A stretch of 64,000 nucleotides of DNA from the NCBI RefSeq assembly GCF_031453675.1, contig NZ_JAVIZX010000001.1:496001-560000 (forward strand). Direction: 5' to 3'. This DNA comes from Paracidovorax wautersii (lineage in GTDB: Bacteria > Pseudomonadota > Gammaproteobacteria > Burkholderiales > Burkholderiaceae_C). Made by a program: the position numbers and the translations under genes. Below the pieces are notes generated by a model. That model was not told the DNA's origin and searched no databases. It saw nothing but the letters and a program-made list of their open reading frames with translations. The stretch's first letter is position 1, and each line of letters starts with the position of its first letter. Below, one piece after another: positions 20,022 to 30,138 of this stretch.

Positions 20022-22928
20022 ATGCAAGCTGCGCCCCATCTTTCGTCCGCCGACGCCGCTCAGCGCCCCGTCCAGCCCGCTTCCCCCGCCGAAGCCGCCG
20101 ACTCCGCAGAGACGCTCACCCACTACCAGATCATCCGCCGCAACGGCGCAGTGGTGCCCTTCGAGCCCCAGAAGATCGCCGTCGCCCTGATGAAAGCCTT
20201 CCTCGCAGTGCATGGCACCCAGGGGGCGGCTTCGGCCAGCGTGCGCGAGACGGTGGACGCCCTCACCCAGGGCGTGGTCCGGGCGCTGATGCGCTCGCGT
20301 CCCAATGGCGGCACCTTCCATATCGAAGACGTGCAGGACCATGTCGAGCTGGGCCTGATGCGCGGCGAGCACCACGAAGTGGCGCGCGCCTACGTCCTCT
20401 ACCGCGAACGCCGCACTCAGGAGCGTACGCACCACCAGGAGCAGCTGGCCCCGGCCACGCCCGCCCTGCACGTGATCGACAACGGCCAGCGCGTACAACT
20501 CGACATCCTGCGCCTGCACGGCCTCATCGAATCCGCGTGCTCCAACCTGGGTGCAGACATCAAGGCCGGCCCCATCGTCACCGAGACGATGCGCAACCTC
20601 TACGACGGCGTGCCCATGGACGAGGTCTACAAGGCCTCCATCCTGGCCGCGCGCACGTTGATCGAAAAGGACCCCGACTACACCTACGCCACCGCACGCC
20701 TGCTGCTGCACACCATCGTGCGGGAAGTGCTGGGCCGCGACGTCGTCCCCGCGGACATGAGCGCCGCCTATGCCGCCTATTTCCCTGAGTTCATTCAGAA
20801 GGGCGTGGACAACGAACTGCTCGACCCGCGGCTGCTGCAGATGTACGACCTGCACAAGCTCGGCGCGGCACTGAAGGCCGAGCGGGACCAGCAGTTCGAT
20901 TACCTGGGTCTGCAGACGCTGTACGACCGCTACTTCCTGCACGTGCGCAAGACACGCATCGAACTGCCGCAGGCCTTCTTCATGCGCGTGGCCATGGGCC
21001 TGGCATTGAACGAGGTGGATCGCGAAGCCCGCGCCATCGAGTTCTATGAAGTGCTGTCGTCGTTCGACTTCATGTCGTCCACGCCTACCCTGTTCAACAG
21101 CGGCACGCTGCGCTCGCAGCTCTCCAGCTGCTACCTGACCACGGTGCCCGACGACCTGGACGGCATCTATGAATCGATCAAGGAAAACGCCCTGCTCTCC
21201 AAGTTTGCCGGCGGCCTGGGCAACGACTGGACGCGCGTGCGCGCCCTGGGCTCCCACATCAAGGGCACCAACGGCGAATCGCAGGGCGTGGTGCCTTTCC
21301 TGAAGGTGGTGAACGACACCGCCGTGGCGGTGAACCAGGGCGGCAAGCGCAAGGGCGCCGTCTGTACCTACCTGGAAACCTGGCATCTGGACATCGAAGA
21401 GTTCCTGGAGCTGCGCAAGAACACCGGCGATGACCGCCGCCGCACGCACGACATGAACACGGCCAACTGGATCCCCGACCTGTTCATGCGCCGCGTGATG
21501 GAAAAGGGCACCTGGACGCTGTTCTCGCCCTCCAACGTGCCCGACCTGCACGACCTGTTCGGCGCCGACTTCGAGAAGGCCTATGTGGCCTACGAGGAAA
21601 AGGCCGCACGCGGCGAGATCAAGCCCTCGCGCACCATCCAGGCCACCGACCTGTGGCGCAAGATCCTGACGATGCTGTTCGAGACCGGCCACCCCTGGAT
21701 CACGTTCAAGGACGCCTGCAATGTGCGCTCGCCCCAGCAGCACGCCGGCGTGGTGCACTCGTCCAACCTGTGCACGGAAATCACGCTCAATACCAGCGAC
21801 ACGGAAACGGCCGTCTGCAACCTGGGTTCCGTGAACCTCATGCGCCACCTCAAGGACGGCGCCAACGGCAAGGAACTGGACCACGCCAAGCTGCGCAAGA
21901 CTATCTCGGTGGCCATGCGCATGCTCGACAACGTCATCGACATCAATTACTACGCCGTCGAAAAGGCCCGTGCCTCCAACATGCGCCACCGTCCGGTGGG
22001 CCTGGGCCTCATGGCCTTCCAGGACAGCCTGTACGAACTGCGCATTCCCTACGCCTCCCAGGCGGCAGTGGAATTCGCCGACCAGTCGATGGAAGCCATC
22101 TGCTACTACGCCTACTGGGCTTCGACCGAACTGGCCAAGGAACGCGGCAAGTACGACAGCTACACCGGTTCGCTGTGGGACCGCGGCATCCTGCCGTTCG
22201 ACACGCTGGACCTGCTGGAAAAAGCCCGCGGCGGCTTCGTCGAAGTGGACCGCTCTTCCACGCTGGACTGGGATGCCCTGCGCAAGAAGATCGCGCAGGA
22301 CGGCATGCGCAACTCCAACTGCGTGGCCATCGCGCCCACCGCCACCATATCCAACATCGTCGGTGTGGACGCGTCCATCGAACCGTCGTTCGGCAACCTG
22401 TCCGTGAAATCCAACCTGTCGGGCGAGTTCACCGTGATCAACGGCTACCTGGTCCGTGATCTGAAGCGCCTGGGCCTGTGGGACGATGTGATGGTCATGG
22501 ACCTCAAGCACTTCAAGGGCTCGCTGCATGCCATCGACCGCGTGCCGCAAGACGTCAAGGCGCTGTACTCCACCGCCTTCGAAGTGGCTCCTTCGTGGCT
22601 GGTGGAAGCCGCGTCGCGCCGCCAGAAGTGGATCGACCAGGCCCAGAGCCTGAACATCTACATGGCCGGCGCATCGGGCAAGAAGCTCGACGATACCTAC
22701 AAGCTCGCCTGGGTGCGCGGCCTCAAGACCACGTACTACCTGCGCACGCAAAGCGCCACCCACGTGGAGATGAGCACCGTGAACACGCGTCAGCTCAACT
22801 CCGTGTCCTCCGGCAGCGACGCCGGCGGCGTGAGCGCGGCGCCTGCACAGCCAGTGGCTGCAGCAGCCCCCGCAACCGATGTGCGCTTCACGCCCATCGA
22901 AGACCAGACCTGCGAAGCCTGCCAGTGA
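20022..22928 (+). CDS. nrdA: class Ia ribonucleoside-diphosphate reductase alpha subunit
   Basis: 968-aa NrdA, the catalytic subunit converting NDPs to dNDPs. An ATP-cone lies at ~35-130 (IIRRNGAVVPFEPQKIAVAL), so dATP activity control is likely. The redox pair is C370 (SSCYLTT) and C599 (AVCNLGS), the thiyl-radical cysteine is C584 (SNLCTEI), and C964/C967 form the C-terminal shuttle CEAC. ATG preceded by AGAGGAAA. It is longer than E. coli NrdA mainly by an N-terminal Ala/Pro tail. It is followed by a strong hairpin and nrdB. Confidence 0.97.
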   Translation: MQAAPHLSSADAAQRPVQPASPAEAADSAETLTHYQIIRRNGAVVPFEPQKIAVALMKAFLAVHGTQGAASASVRETVDALTQGVVRALMRSRPNGGTFHIEDVQDHVELGLMRGEHHEVARAYVLYRERRTQERTHHQEQLAPATPALHVIDNGQRVQLDILRLHGLIESACSNLGADIKAGPIVTETMRNLYDGVPMDEVYKASILAARTLIEKDPDYTYATARLLLHTIVREVLGRDVVPADMSAAYAAYFPEFIQKGVDNELLDPRLLQMYDLHKLGAALKAERDQQFDYLGLQTLYDRYFLHVRKTRIELPQAFFMRVAMGLALNEVDREARAIEFYEVLSSFDFMSSTPTLFNSGTLRSQLSSCYLTTVPDDLDGIYESIKENALLSKFAGGLGNDWTRVRALGSHIKGTNGESQGVVPFLKVVNDTAVAVNQGGKRKGAVCTYLETWHLDIEEFLELRKNTGDDRRRTHDMNTANWIPDLFMRRVMEKGTWTLFSPSNVPDLHDLFGADFEKAYVAYEEKAARGEIKPSRTIQATDLWRKILTMLFETGHPWITFKDACNVRSPQQHAGVVHSSNLCTEITLNTSDTETAVCNLGSVNLMRHLKDGANGKELDHAKLRKTISVAMRMLDNVIDINYYAVEKARASNMRHRPVGLGLMAFQDSLYELRIPYASQAAVEFADQSMEAICYYAYWASTELAKERGKYDSYTGSLWDRGILPFDTLDLLEKARGGFVEVDRSSTLDWDALRKKIAQDGMRNSNCVAIAPTATISNIVGVDASIEPSFGNLSVKSNLSGEFTVINGYLVRDLKRLGLWDDVMVMDLKHFKGSLHAIDRVPQDVKALYSTAFEVAPSWLVEAASRRQKWIDQAQSLNIYMAGASGKKLDDTYKLAWVRGLKTTYYLRTQSATHVEMSTVNTRQLNSVSSGSDAGGVSAAPAQPVAAAAPATDVRFTPIEDQTCEACQ

Positions 22929-22938
22929 CAACAGGCCT

Positions 22939-22979
22939 GCGAAGGGCGAAGAGGTGCACACCTCTTCGTGCCTTTTCGC
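22939..22979 (+). terminator. hairpin between nrdA and nrdB
   Basis: 10-bp stem CGAAGAGGTG/CACCTCTTCG with a 2-nt loop, flanked by partly pairing GCGAAGG/CCTTTTCGC and a short T run. It could be an attenuating terminator or an mRNA stability element that sets the nrdA:nrdB ratio. The T tract is too short to be sure. Confidence 0.5.
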
Positions 22980-23071
22980 ATGTGCTGTAGAGCAACAAAT
23001 CACGGCAGCACATTGCCTCAGCGCTTTTCATTTTGCAGCGCTGCTTTCATAATCCGATCACGGGAAAACCT

Positions 23072-24259
23072 ATGCTGACCTGGGACGAAGAAGTCAAGCC
23101 CTCATCGCAAAAACCAACGGACGGCGGTTTGTCCAACAACCGCCAGGCGGACGTTCCGCCGGCGTCTTTTCAAGGCGCTGCACTGCAACCCGTTTCCGGC
23201 TCCGCCACCGACGCTTCCGCCACGCCGGCCGCTGCACAGCATCGCCGCGTGAATGCCGCCGACAAGCGCATCATCAACGGCCAGACCGACGTCAATCAGC
23301 TCGTTCCCTTCAAGTACAAGTGGGCCTGGGAGAAGTACCTGGCCACCTGCGCCAACCACTGGATGCCGCAGGAAGTAAACATGACGCGCGACATCGCGTT
23401 GTGGAAGGACCCGAACGGCCTGACCGAAGACGAGCGCCGCATCGTCAAGCGCAACCTCGGCTTCTTCGTGACGGCGGATTCGCTCGCGGCCAACAACATC
23501 GTGCTGGGCACGTACCGCCACATCACCGCTCCCGAGTGCCGCCAGTTCCTGCTGCGCCAGGCCTTCGAGGAAGCGATCCACACGCACGCCTACCAGTACA
23601 TCGTCGAGTCGCTCGGCCTCGACGAGAGCGAGATCTTCAACGCCTACAACGAGGTCGCGTCGATCCGCAACAAGGATGAATTCCTGATCCCCTTCATCGA
23701 GGCGATCATGGACCCGGACTTCAAGACCGGTACGCCCGAGACCGACCAGACGCTGCTCAAGTCGCTGATCGTCTTTGCGTGCCTGATGGAAGGTCTGTTC
23801 TTCTACGTCGGCTTCACGCAGATCCTGGCGCTGGGCCGCCAGAACAAGATGACCGGCGCTGCAGAGCAGTACCAGTACATCCTTCGCGACGAGTCGATGC
23901 ACTGCAACTTCGGCATCGACCTGATCAACCAGCTCAAGCTCGAGAATCCGCACCTGTGGACCGCGGAGTTCAAGGAAGAGATCAAGGCCCTGTTCATGAA
24001 GGCGGTCGAACTGGAATACCAGTACGCCGAAGACACCATGCCCCGCGGCGTCCTGGGCATGAATGCATCCATGTTCAAGGGCTACCTGCGCTACATCGCC
24101 AACCGGCGCGCCACGCAGATCGGTCTCGAAGCCCTCTTCCCGAACGAAGAGAACCCCTTCCCCTGGATGAGCGAAATGATCGATTTGAAGAAGGAGCGCA
24201 ACTTCTTCGAAACCCGCGTCATCGAGTACCAATCCGGCGGCGCGCTGTCCTGGGATTAA
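23072..24259 (+). CDS. nrdB: class Ia ribonucleoside-diphosphate reductase beta subunit
   Basis: 395-aa NrdB carrying the di-iron centre and stable tyrosyl radical. The helix [13 protein letters not shown] gives E167 and H170 as iron ligands and Y174 as the radical tyrosine, in the E-x2-H-x3-Y spacing of E. coli E115/H118/Y122. A second ligand helix DESMHCNFG follows. The N-terminal ~70 residues are low-complexity and absent from shorter homologues. The ATG at 23072 gives the conserved MLTWDEEV start. Partner of nrdA upstream. Confidence 0.97.
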   Translation: MLTWDEEVKPSSQKPTDGGLSNNRQADVPPASFQGAALQPVSGSATDASATPAAAQHRRVNAADKRIINGQTDVNQLVPFKYKWAWEKYLATCANHWMPQEVNMTRDIALWKDPNGLTEDERRIVKRNLGFFVTADSLAANNIVLGTYRHITAPECRQFLLRQAFEEAIHTHAYQYIVESLGLDESEIFNAYNEVASIRNKDEFLIPFIEAIMDPDFKTGTPETDQTLLKSLIVFACLMEGLFFYVGFTQILALGRQNKMTGAAEQYQYILRDESMHCNFGIDLINQLKLENPHLWTAEFKEEIKALFMKAVELEYQYAEDTMPRGVLGMNASMFKGYLRYIANRRATQIGLEALFPNEENPFPWMSEMIDLKKERNFFETRVIEYQSGGALSWD

Positions 24260-24346
24260 AGCCCCAGCATTCCAGGCCATGCATCTTTCACCACGCTCCC
24301 CAACGGGTCTTGCACGCAGACCTCTGCGGCGGAGCGTTTCCGCATT

Positions 24347-24374
24347 CATGGGGATGGGGTCACCCATCCCCATG
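24347..24374. terminator. perfect hairpin between nrdB and the H1-like gene
   Basis: 12-bp arms CATGGGGATGGG/CCCATCCCCATG around a GTCA loop. Only a weak T-rich stretch follows, so terminator function is tentative. Confidence 0.4.
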
Positions 24375-24433
24375 GATCATTTCGTGCCCAATGCAGGCAT
24401 GAAGTGCTCTTTGCAAATTGAACCAAGGAGAAA

Positions 24434-25057
24434 ATGATGGCAACTGCGAAAAAAACCGCCGCGAAGAAGGCTGCCCCCGCCAAGAAGGCTGTGGCAGCAA
24501 AGAAGGCCGCTCCCGCCAAGAAGGCCGTAGCAGCGAAGAAGGCAGCGCCGGCCAAGAAGGCCGCGGCACCTGCAAAGAAGGCCGCCCCCGCCAAGAAGGC
24601 CGTAGCAGCGAAGAAGGCAGCACCGGCCAAGAAGGCTGCAGCACCTGCAAAGAAGGCCGCTCCCGCCAAGAAGGCCGTAGCAGCGAAGAAGGCAGCACCG
24701 GCCAAGAAGGCCGCAGCACCTGCAAAGAAGGCCGCTCCCGCCAAGAAGGCCGTAGCAGCGAAGAAGGCAGCACCGGCCAAGAAGGCTGCAGCACCTGCAA
24801 AGAAGGCCGCTCCCGCCAAGAAGGCCGTAGCAGCGAAAAAGACAGCACCGGCCAAGAAGGCTGCAGCACCTGCAAAGAAGGCCGCTGCGCCTGCCAAGAA
24901 GGCTGCTGCTCCGGCGAAGAAGGCTGCCGCACCCGCTGCCAAGAAGCCTGCACCCAAGAAGGCGGCCAAGGCGCCTGCTGCGGCCCCTGCCCCTGCAGCA
25001 CAGACCACGCTGAACCCCCAGGCCGCCTGGCCGTTCCCCACGGGCGGCAAGCCGTAA
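24434..25057 (+). CDS. histone H1-like Lys/Ala/Pro repeat protein
   Basis: 207-aa very basic low-complexity protein made almost wholly of AKKAAPAKKA-type motifs, like histone H1 C-terminal tails, bacterial Hc2-like proteins and AlgP. It probably binds DNA as a nucleoid-associated protein. AAGGAG precedes tandem ATGs (24434 and 24437); either may be used. The DNA contains a 75-bp tandem repeat, equal to 25 codons, so length is likely to vary between strains. The C-terminus ends in a non-repetitive NPQAAWPFPTGGKP. A strong terminator follows. Confidence 0.85.
   Translation: MMATAKKTAAKKAAPAKKAVAAKKAAPAKKAVAAKKAAPAKKAAAPAKKAAPAKKAVAAKKAAPAKKAAAPAKKAAPAKKAVAAKKAAPAKKAAAPAKKAAPAKKAVAAKKAAPAKKAAAPAKKAAPAKKAVAAKKTAPAKKAAAPAKKAAAPAKKAAAPAKKAAAPAAKKPAPKKAAKAPAAAPAPAAQTTLNPQAAWPFPTGGKP
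24527..24871 (+). repeat. 75-bp in-frame tandem repeat in the H1-like gene
   Basis: The marker GTAGCAGCGAA recurs at 24527, 24602, 24677, 24752 and 24827, an exact 75-bp period with only a few substitutions between units. That is about 4.6 units. Each unit encodes 25 residues, so gain or loss keeps the frame. Confidence 0.9.
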
Positions 25058-25081
25058 GGCACGGACTGGCTTCAGTCATCG

Positions 25082-25108
25082 ACCCGGTGCATGCACCGGG
25101 TTTTTTTA
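25082..25108 (+). terminator. rho-independent terminator after the H1-like gene
   Basis: Near-perfect palindrome ACCCGGTGCATGCACCGGGT followed by a run of seven T. Confidence 0.92.
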
Positions 25109-25151
25109 TGCCTGGGCCCCGCCTATCTAGGTGGGATCCAACAGCACAAGC

Positions 25152-26051
25152 TCAGACAGGCTGTGGAAAATCCAGACGGTAGTTTTGCGGTCCACGCTGG
25201 GCGATCTTCAGCGCGCCCAGACGGTTGCCGAGTTCAGCACAGCGCGCCAGCGACCATTCCCGCTCCAGGCCGAAGAGAAGCGCACCCCGCCAAGCGTCAC
25301 CGCAGCCGGTGGGGTCCACCACCTGGGCCGGCGCCGCGGGTGGTACGCGGGTGGCGATGCCCTGCTCCCAGACGTCGCAGCCCTCCGCCCCGAGGGTGAC
25401 GACCAGTCCCCGCACCTTGCGCGACAGCTCTGCCAAGCTCCAGCCCGTGCGTTCGCACAGCATCTTGCCTTCGTAGTCATTCACCGTGACCCAATCGGCC
25501 TGCTCGACGAAGCGCGAGAGCTCTTCGCCGTTGAACATGGGCAGCCCTTGGCCGGGATCGAACACGAACGGAATGCCCGCGGCAGCGAACTGGGCCGCGT
25601 GCTGCACCATGGCATCGCGCCCGTCGGGTGCCACGATGCCCAGCTTCACCTCCGGCGCCGCTTCCACGCGGTTGCTATGGGCCTGCATCATGGCTCCCGG
25701 GTGGAAGGCGGTGATCTGGTTGTTGTCGCGGTCCGTCATGATCAGCGCCTGCGCCGTGAACGTGTCTTCCACCCGTCCCACATGGCGCGTATCGATGCCC
25801 AGATCCTGCAGGCGCTGCAGGTAGTCCGCACCGTCGGTGCCGAGCGTGGCCATGGGCAGCGGATCGCCGCCCAGCAACTTGAGGCTGTAGGCGATGTTGC
25901 CGGCACAGCCCCCAAAGTCACGCCGCAGCGATGGGACGAGGAAGGACACATTGAGGATGTGCAACTGCTCCGGCAGGATCTGCTCCGCGAAGCGGCCCTC
26001 GAAGGTCATGATGGTGTCGAAAGCCAGGGAACCACAAATCAGAACGGCCAT
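25152..26051 (-). CDS. PfkB-family carbohydrate/nucleoside kinase
   Basis: 299-aa ribokinase-fold kinase. PfkB signature 1 corresponds to GGCAGNIAYSLKLLGG (near residues 47-62) and signature 2 to DPTGCGDAWRGALL, with catalytic Asp in GCGD. The N-terminus LICGSLAFDTIMTFEG resembles adenosine-kinase-like bacterial members. Substrate (adenosine or a sugar) cannot be fixed by eye. Convergent with the H1-like gene across its terminator. Confidence 0.9.
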   Translation of the reverse strand: MAVLICGSLAFDTIMTFEGRFAEQILPEQLHILNVSFLVPSLRRDFGGCAGNIAYSLKLLGGDPLPMATLGTDGADYLQRLQDLGIDTRHVGRVEDTFTAQALIMTDRDNNQITAFHPGAMMQAHSNRVEAAPEVKLGIVAPDGRDAMVQHAAQFAAAGIPFVFDPGQGLPMFNGEELSRFVEQADWVTVNDYEGKMLCERTGWSLAELSRKVRGLVVTLGAEGCDVWEQGIATRVPPAAPAQVVDPTGCGDAWRGALLFGLEREWSLARCAELGNRLGALKIAQRGPQNYRLDFPQPV

Positions 26052-26239
26052 ACAGGTAGAGGTAGTGCGTTGAAAGGAATGAACGGATCGGTGAAAAGGT
26101 CAGCACCGTGGGCTGGCCGGAACCATGCGACCGAAGCGCGGACAGACCTCCATGCAGCCATGGTGCAGGTAGCCACCGGACGATGAACCATCCAGCGCTC
26201 CAACCTGGAATGCCGACAGGGGCAGCGGGTCCGACGCCT

Positions 26240-27754
26240 TCACGGATAGAACGCCAGCAGGCGATAGCCCGCCACGCGGCTGCCGACGTCTGCCACGTTG
26301 AGCGAAAACGCACCGGACCACTCGCCCCGGGCTGACAACTCGCGCGGTGCGGCGATCTCGCCCGCCTGCAGCACCTTGCGCAGCAGGGGCTGGTCTTGCG
26401 CGTCCGTCAGCGTCAGTTCGACGGCGGGCATGGCGACGGCTGTGTCGGCGTTGTTGTTCTTGATGGTCATCGACAGCAGATAGGTGTCCGTGCGCCCGCG
26501 GGTGAACGAAGAGCTGTCGATCACTACGTCCGCGATGCGTCGCGGCGGCGCCAGGCTGCATTGCCACGGCCCGCAAAGCACCTCCAGCGTGCCGCGCAGG
26601 CCAGGATGGCGCGCAGCAAGCGCGTCGCGCTCGCGCACCGCGACCTGTGAGAGCAGCAATGCTGCCAGCACCAGCACGCACAGGGCCAGCACGCCCCGCG
26701 TGGTGGGGCTGCTCCAGAACGCCTGGCGGCGTGCGGTCCGCACAAAACTGGGTTCATCCGCGCCGGGCGCCTCCGGGCCATCGTCGTCGCCCAGGTGGGA
26801 GACCGCCTCTTCGGCCGCATGCGGACCCCGCTGTGGCAGGGGCAAGCGGGGGGATGCCGCGGCGGCACCGAGAGCCGCGGGAAGGGAATCACCTTCCTGT
26901 TCCGAGTCGTCGTTCGCTTGCGCAGCAGAGTCGGCGCTCGGAGCAATCAAGAGTCCGGGACGGATTCCGGCTTCAGGGCCCGGCAGCTCCGGCGGCGGCA
27001 CATCGGACAACACCGGCAGCGGCCGCTCGACCTCCGGCGTCTGTACCGGCACCTCCAGTTCCAGGTCCTCCGGCCATTCCGAATCGCGCAGTTGCGCAAA
27101 AGGCAGCTCATAGCCAGCCGGCTCCGGCGTAGCGGAGGTAGCGGATCCCGGCGAGGCGCCAGAAGACATGGCACTGCTGCCGTGCGAAAGCTCAGGCGCT
27201 ACATCCGTGTGCGGCACCGCAGGCGCGCGTGTCGTCCAGCCATAGGGCGACTGGGGTTCCAGCGACCACCCCTGGGCGCCGCCCACTCCCGCAGAGGTGC
27301 TCGTCGCCAGAAAAGGGGGCACCTCGACGGACGGACGACCGGTCGTGTTCGTTTGCGCCATGACACCGGGAAGGCTTGGGTCCGGGCGGCCCCGTGCGCC
27401 AGGCTCTGCATCAGACCATCCCACGGGCGCCCCGTCCCTTTCGACAGGCACGACCGGCGACGGGGGGGCAGAGCTGAAGGGTGCTGGCGGGGCCGACGAC
27501 GGCGTCCGTGCGCTGCCCCACACCCGGACGGGCGCCGCAGGCGGGGTGGCGCTGCCTTCAGCAGAGCCGGTGCGCAGCCCGTCGAATCGCATCTCCGGAA
27601 GGAGCTGCGCCGTCTCGATCACGACCAGATGAGCGGCCGCGTCGAAGACGTCCTTGCATTGACCACAGCGCACCCATCCATCGGAGATCCGCAACTGGTC
27701 GGCCACGACCTTGAAGGTCGTGCCGCAGGAGGGGCAGCGTGTGATCTGGCTCAT
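26240..27754 (-). CDS. zinc-ribbon and DUF3426 domain protein
   Basis: 504-aa protein. The N-terminal MJ0042-type zinc ribbon has C7xxC10 and C30xxC33. A long disordered Pro/Ser/Glu-rich segment (~60-335) follows, then one transmembrane helix (GVLALCVLVLAALLLSQVAV) and a C-terminal DUF3426 beta domain (~395-504). The order implies a cytoplasmic zinc ribbon and a periplasmic DUF3426 domain. Function unknown. It lies 46 bp downstream (minus strand) of the prmA start region, consistent with a prmA-containing operon as in other betaproteobacteria. Confidence 0.85.
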   Translation of the reverse strand: MSQITRCPSCGTTFKVVADQLRISDGWVRCGQCKDVFDAAAHLVVIETAQLLPEMRFDGLRTGSAEGSATPPAAPVRVWGSARTPSSAPPAPFSSAPPSPVVPVERDGAPVGWSDAEPGARGRPDPSLPGVMAQTNTTGRPSVEVPPFLATSTSAGVGGAQGWSLEPQSPYGWTTRAPAVPHTDVAPELSHGSSAMSSGASPGSATSATPEPAGYELPFAQLRDSEWPEDLELEVPVQTPEVERPLPVLSDVPPPELPGPEAGIRPGLLIAPSADSAAQANDDSEQEGDSLPAALGAAAASPRLPLPQRGPHAAEEAVSHLGDDDGPEAPGADEPSFVRTARRQAFWSSPTTRGVLALCVLVLAALLLSQVAVRERDALAARHPGLRGTLEVLCGPWQCSLAPPRRIADVVIDSSSFTRGRTDTYLLSMTIKNNNADTAVAMPAVELTLTDAQDQPLLRKVLQAGEIAAPRELSARGEWSGAFSLNVADVGSRVAGYRLLAFYP

Positions 27755-27799
27755 CGGCTGTGGATTGTAGGTGCCTGGTCAGGCACCGGACTACGCCCC

Positions 27800-28699
27800 T
27801 CAGCGCCTGGCCGTCATCAGAATCCAGCCATCCTCAGCGTCCGCCACCTCCAGCGCTAGCCAAGGCGCGTAGGCGTCCTTCAGCTCCTGGGCCTGCCGCT
27901 CAAGAATGCCGGCCAGCACCAGGTGGCCCCCTGGCGCCACATGCGCGCACAGCAGCGGCGCCAGCACCTTCAGCGGGGTGGCCAGGATATTGGCCAGCAC
28001 CGTTTCATAAACGCCTTGGGCGCGGTCCGGCAGGCCGGCGTGCAACTGCACGCTGTTGGCTTCGGCGTTCTGCAGCGTGGACTCCACCGCCGCAGAATCG
28101 ATGTCGACCGCGTCGATCTCGATCGCACCGAACTTCGCAGCGCCGATCGCCAGGATGCCCGAGCCACAGCCGTAATCGAGCACGCGGCCCAGGCCTGCGG
28201 CACCACCGGCCTGAGCACCCTGGCGCGCGATCCAGCGCAGGCACATGCGGGTCGTGGGATGGGTACCGGTCCCGAACGCCAGCCCCGGGTCGAGCCGGAT
28301 GCTGCGGGTCGCGGCCGCAGGCAGGTCATGCCAGGTCGGCACGATCCAGAAATCGGGCGTGATGTCGACCGGTGCGAACTGCGACTGCGTCAGACGGACC
28401 CAGTCCTGGTCCTGCACCGCCGCGATGCCAAGCGTGCGGCAGCCCTCGAAGAAATCCTGCGCCTCCAGCAGGGTCCGGGCTTCCTGCGCCGCCGCTTCGG
28501 CAGGGAACAGCGCGACCATGCGGCTGCGCTGCCAGCCCTCCTTGGGCGGCGGCATGCCGGGTTCGCCAAACAGCGCCTGCTCGGCGTCGGTCTGCGCGTC
28601 CGCGTCTTCCACCGAAACGCTCAGCGCCTCCAGTGCCTCCAGCGCATCGCTCAGGGACTCCACCCGGTCCTCGGGGCACAACAGGCTCAGCTCAAACAT
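27800..28699 (-). CDS. prmA: ribosomal protein L11 methyltransferase PrmA
   Basis: 299-aa SAM-dependent methyltransferase that trimethylates ribosomal protein L11. The N-terminal substrate-recognition domain (FELSLLCPEDRVESLSDALE) precedes a Rossmann domain with motif I VLDYGCGSGILAIGAA and the NILATPL catalytic loop. I chose the ATG at 28699, where the conserved sequence starts and AGAGGG lies upstream, rather than a start 15 codons earlier. It lies 89 bp after accC on the same strand. Confidence 0.95.
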   Translation of the reverse strand: MFELSLLCPEDRVESLSDALEALEALSVSVEDADAQTDAEQALFGEPGMPPPKEGWQRSRMVALFPAEAAAQEARTLLEAQDFFEGCRTLGIAAVQDQDWVRLTQSQFAPVDITPDFWIVPTWHDLPAAATRSIRLDPGLAFGTGTHPTTRMCLRWIARQGAQAGGAAGLGRVLDYGCGSGILAIGAAKFGAIEIDAVDIDSAAVESTLQNAEANSVQLHAGLPDRAQGVYETVLANILATPLKVLAPLLCAHVAPGGHLVLAGILERQAQELKDAYAPWLALEVADAEDGWILMTARR

Positions 28700-28788
28700 G
28701 GGCACACCCTCTTTCTTCCACGCAAAAAATGAAAATGCCGGCATCCGTCGCCAGATGCCAGCATGCCGCGATCATCGCCGTACAGCGA

Positions 28789-30138
28789 TCAACGCTTGTG
28801 GTGCGACAGCCACTCTTCCAGGTAATGGATGTTGGTGCCGCCGGCCATGAACTTGGCGTCGACCATCAGCTCGCGATGCAGCGGCACGTTCGTGTTGATG
28901 CCTTCGATCACCGTCTCGGACAGGGCGGTGCGCATGCGCGCCAGGGCCTCCTCGCGGGTGTCGCCGTGCACGATGATCTTGCCGATCATCGAGTCGTAGT
29001 TCGGCGGCACGTAGTAGTTCGTATAGGCATGCGAGTCCACACGCACGCCCGGGCCACCCGGCGCATGCCACATGGTGATGCGGCCGGGCGATGGGATGAA
29101 CTTGTACGGGTCTTCGGCGTTCACGCGGCACTCGATGGCGTGGCCGCGGATCTCGATCTGGCGCTGCGTGAACGGCAGCTTCTCGCCGGCGGCGACCATG
29201 ATCTGCGTCTTCACGATGTCCACGCCGGTGATCAGCTCGGTCACCGGGTGCTCGACCTGCACGCGCGTGTTCATCTCGATGAAGTAGAACTCGCCGTTCT
29301 CGTACAGGAACTCGAACGTGCCCGCACCGCGGTAGCCGATCTTCTTGCACGCGGCCACGCAGCGCTCGCCGATCTTCTCGATCAGCTTGCGTGGAATGCC
29401 CGGCGCCGGCGCCTCTTCGATCACCTTCTGGTGGCGGCGCTGCATGGAGCAGTCGCGCTCGCCCAGGTACACGGCATTGCGGTGCTTGTCGGCCAGCACC
29501 TGGATCTCGATGTGGCGCGGGTTCTGGAGGAACTTCTCCATGTATACGGCAGGATTGCCGAATGCGGCGCCCGCCTCGGCCTTGGTCATCTGCACCGCAT
29601 TGACCAGAGCAGCCTCGGTATGGACCACGCGCATGCCGCGCCCACCACCGCCGCCTGCGGCCTTGATGATGACGGGATAGCCGACGGTCTTGGCGATGCG
29701 GCGGATCTGCACCGGATCGTCAGGCAGTTCGCCGTCCGAGCCGGGCACGCAGGGCACGCCCGCACGGATCATGGCCTGCTTGGCAGACACCTTGTCACCC
29801 ATGGTGCGGATCGAATCAGGCGTCGGCCCGATGAACTGGAAGCCACTCTTCTCCACCCGTTCGGCGAAATCGGCATTCTCAGACAGGAATCCGTAGCCGG
29901 GGTGGATGGCCTCGGCATCCGTCACCTCGGCGGCCGAAATGATGGCCGGCATGTTGAGGTAGGACAGCGGCGAAGGCGCGGGGCCGATGCACACGGCCTC
30001 TTCCGCCAGCTTGACGTACTTGGCGTCGCGATCGGCTTCGGAATAGACCATCACCGCCTTGACGCCCAGCTCGCGGCACGCGCGCTGGATACGCAGGGCG
30101 ATTTCGCCGCGGTTGGCGACAAGAATCTTTTTAAACAT
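28789..30138 (-). CDS. accC: acetyl-CoA carboxylase biotin carboxylase subunit AccC
   Basis: 449-aa ATP-grasp enzyme that carboxylates biotin on AccB, the first step of fatty-acid synthesis. N-terminal [20 protein letters not shown]; glycine-rich ATP loop [15 protein letters not shown]/Mg ligands in [26 protein letters not shown]. Length is standard. Its ATG overlaps the stop of an upstream 96-codon frame by 8 bp (ATGTTTAA). Two degenerate copies of its own first ~13 codons lie upstream. Confidence 0.98.
   Translation of the reverse strand: MFKKILVANRGEIALRIQRACRELGVKAVMVYSEADRDAKYVKLAEEAVCIGPAPSPLSYLNMPAIISAAEVTDAEAIHPGYGFLSENADFAERVEKSGFQFIGPTPDSIRTMGDKVSAKQAMIRAGVPCVPGSDGELPDDPVQIRRIAKTVGYPVIIKAAGGGGGRGMRVVHTEAALVNAVQMTKAEAGAAFGNPAVYMEKFLQNPRHIEIQVLADKHRNAVYLGERDCSMQRRHQKVIEEAPAPGIPRKLIEKIGERCVAACKKIGYRGAGTFEFLYENGEFYFIEMNTRVQVEHPVTELITGVDIVKTQIMVAAGEKLPFTQRQIEIRGHAIECRVNAEDPYKFIPSPGRITMWHAPGGPGVRVDSHAYTNYYVPPNYDSMIGKIIVHGDTREEALARMRTALSETVIEGINTNVPLHRELMVDAKFMAGGTNIHYLEEWLSHHKR

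Noticed and set aside
19848-23003. A 1051-codon open frame antisense to nrdA
   Set aside because: It mirrors nrdA codon periodicity in GC-rich DNA, has no domain, and nrdA is unambiguous.
23029-23053. CAGCGCT...AGCGCTG inverted repeat before nrdB as another dispersed-repeat copy
   Set aside because: It lacks the ATAGCT-N4-GCGCTT core and the TGGAGCC end.
24434-25057. Repeat array resembling a CRISPR
   Set aside because: Units are contiguous, in-frame and coding; no spacers.
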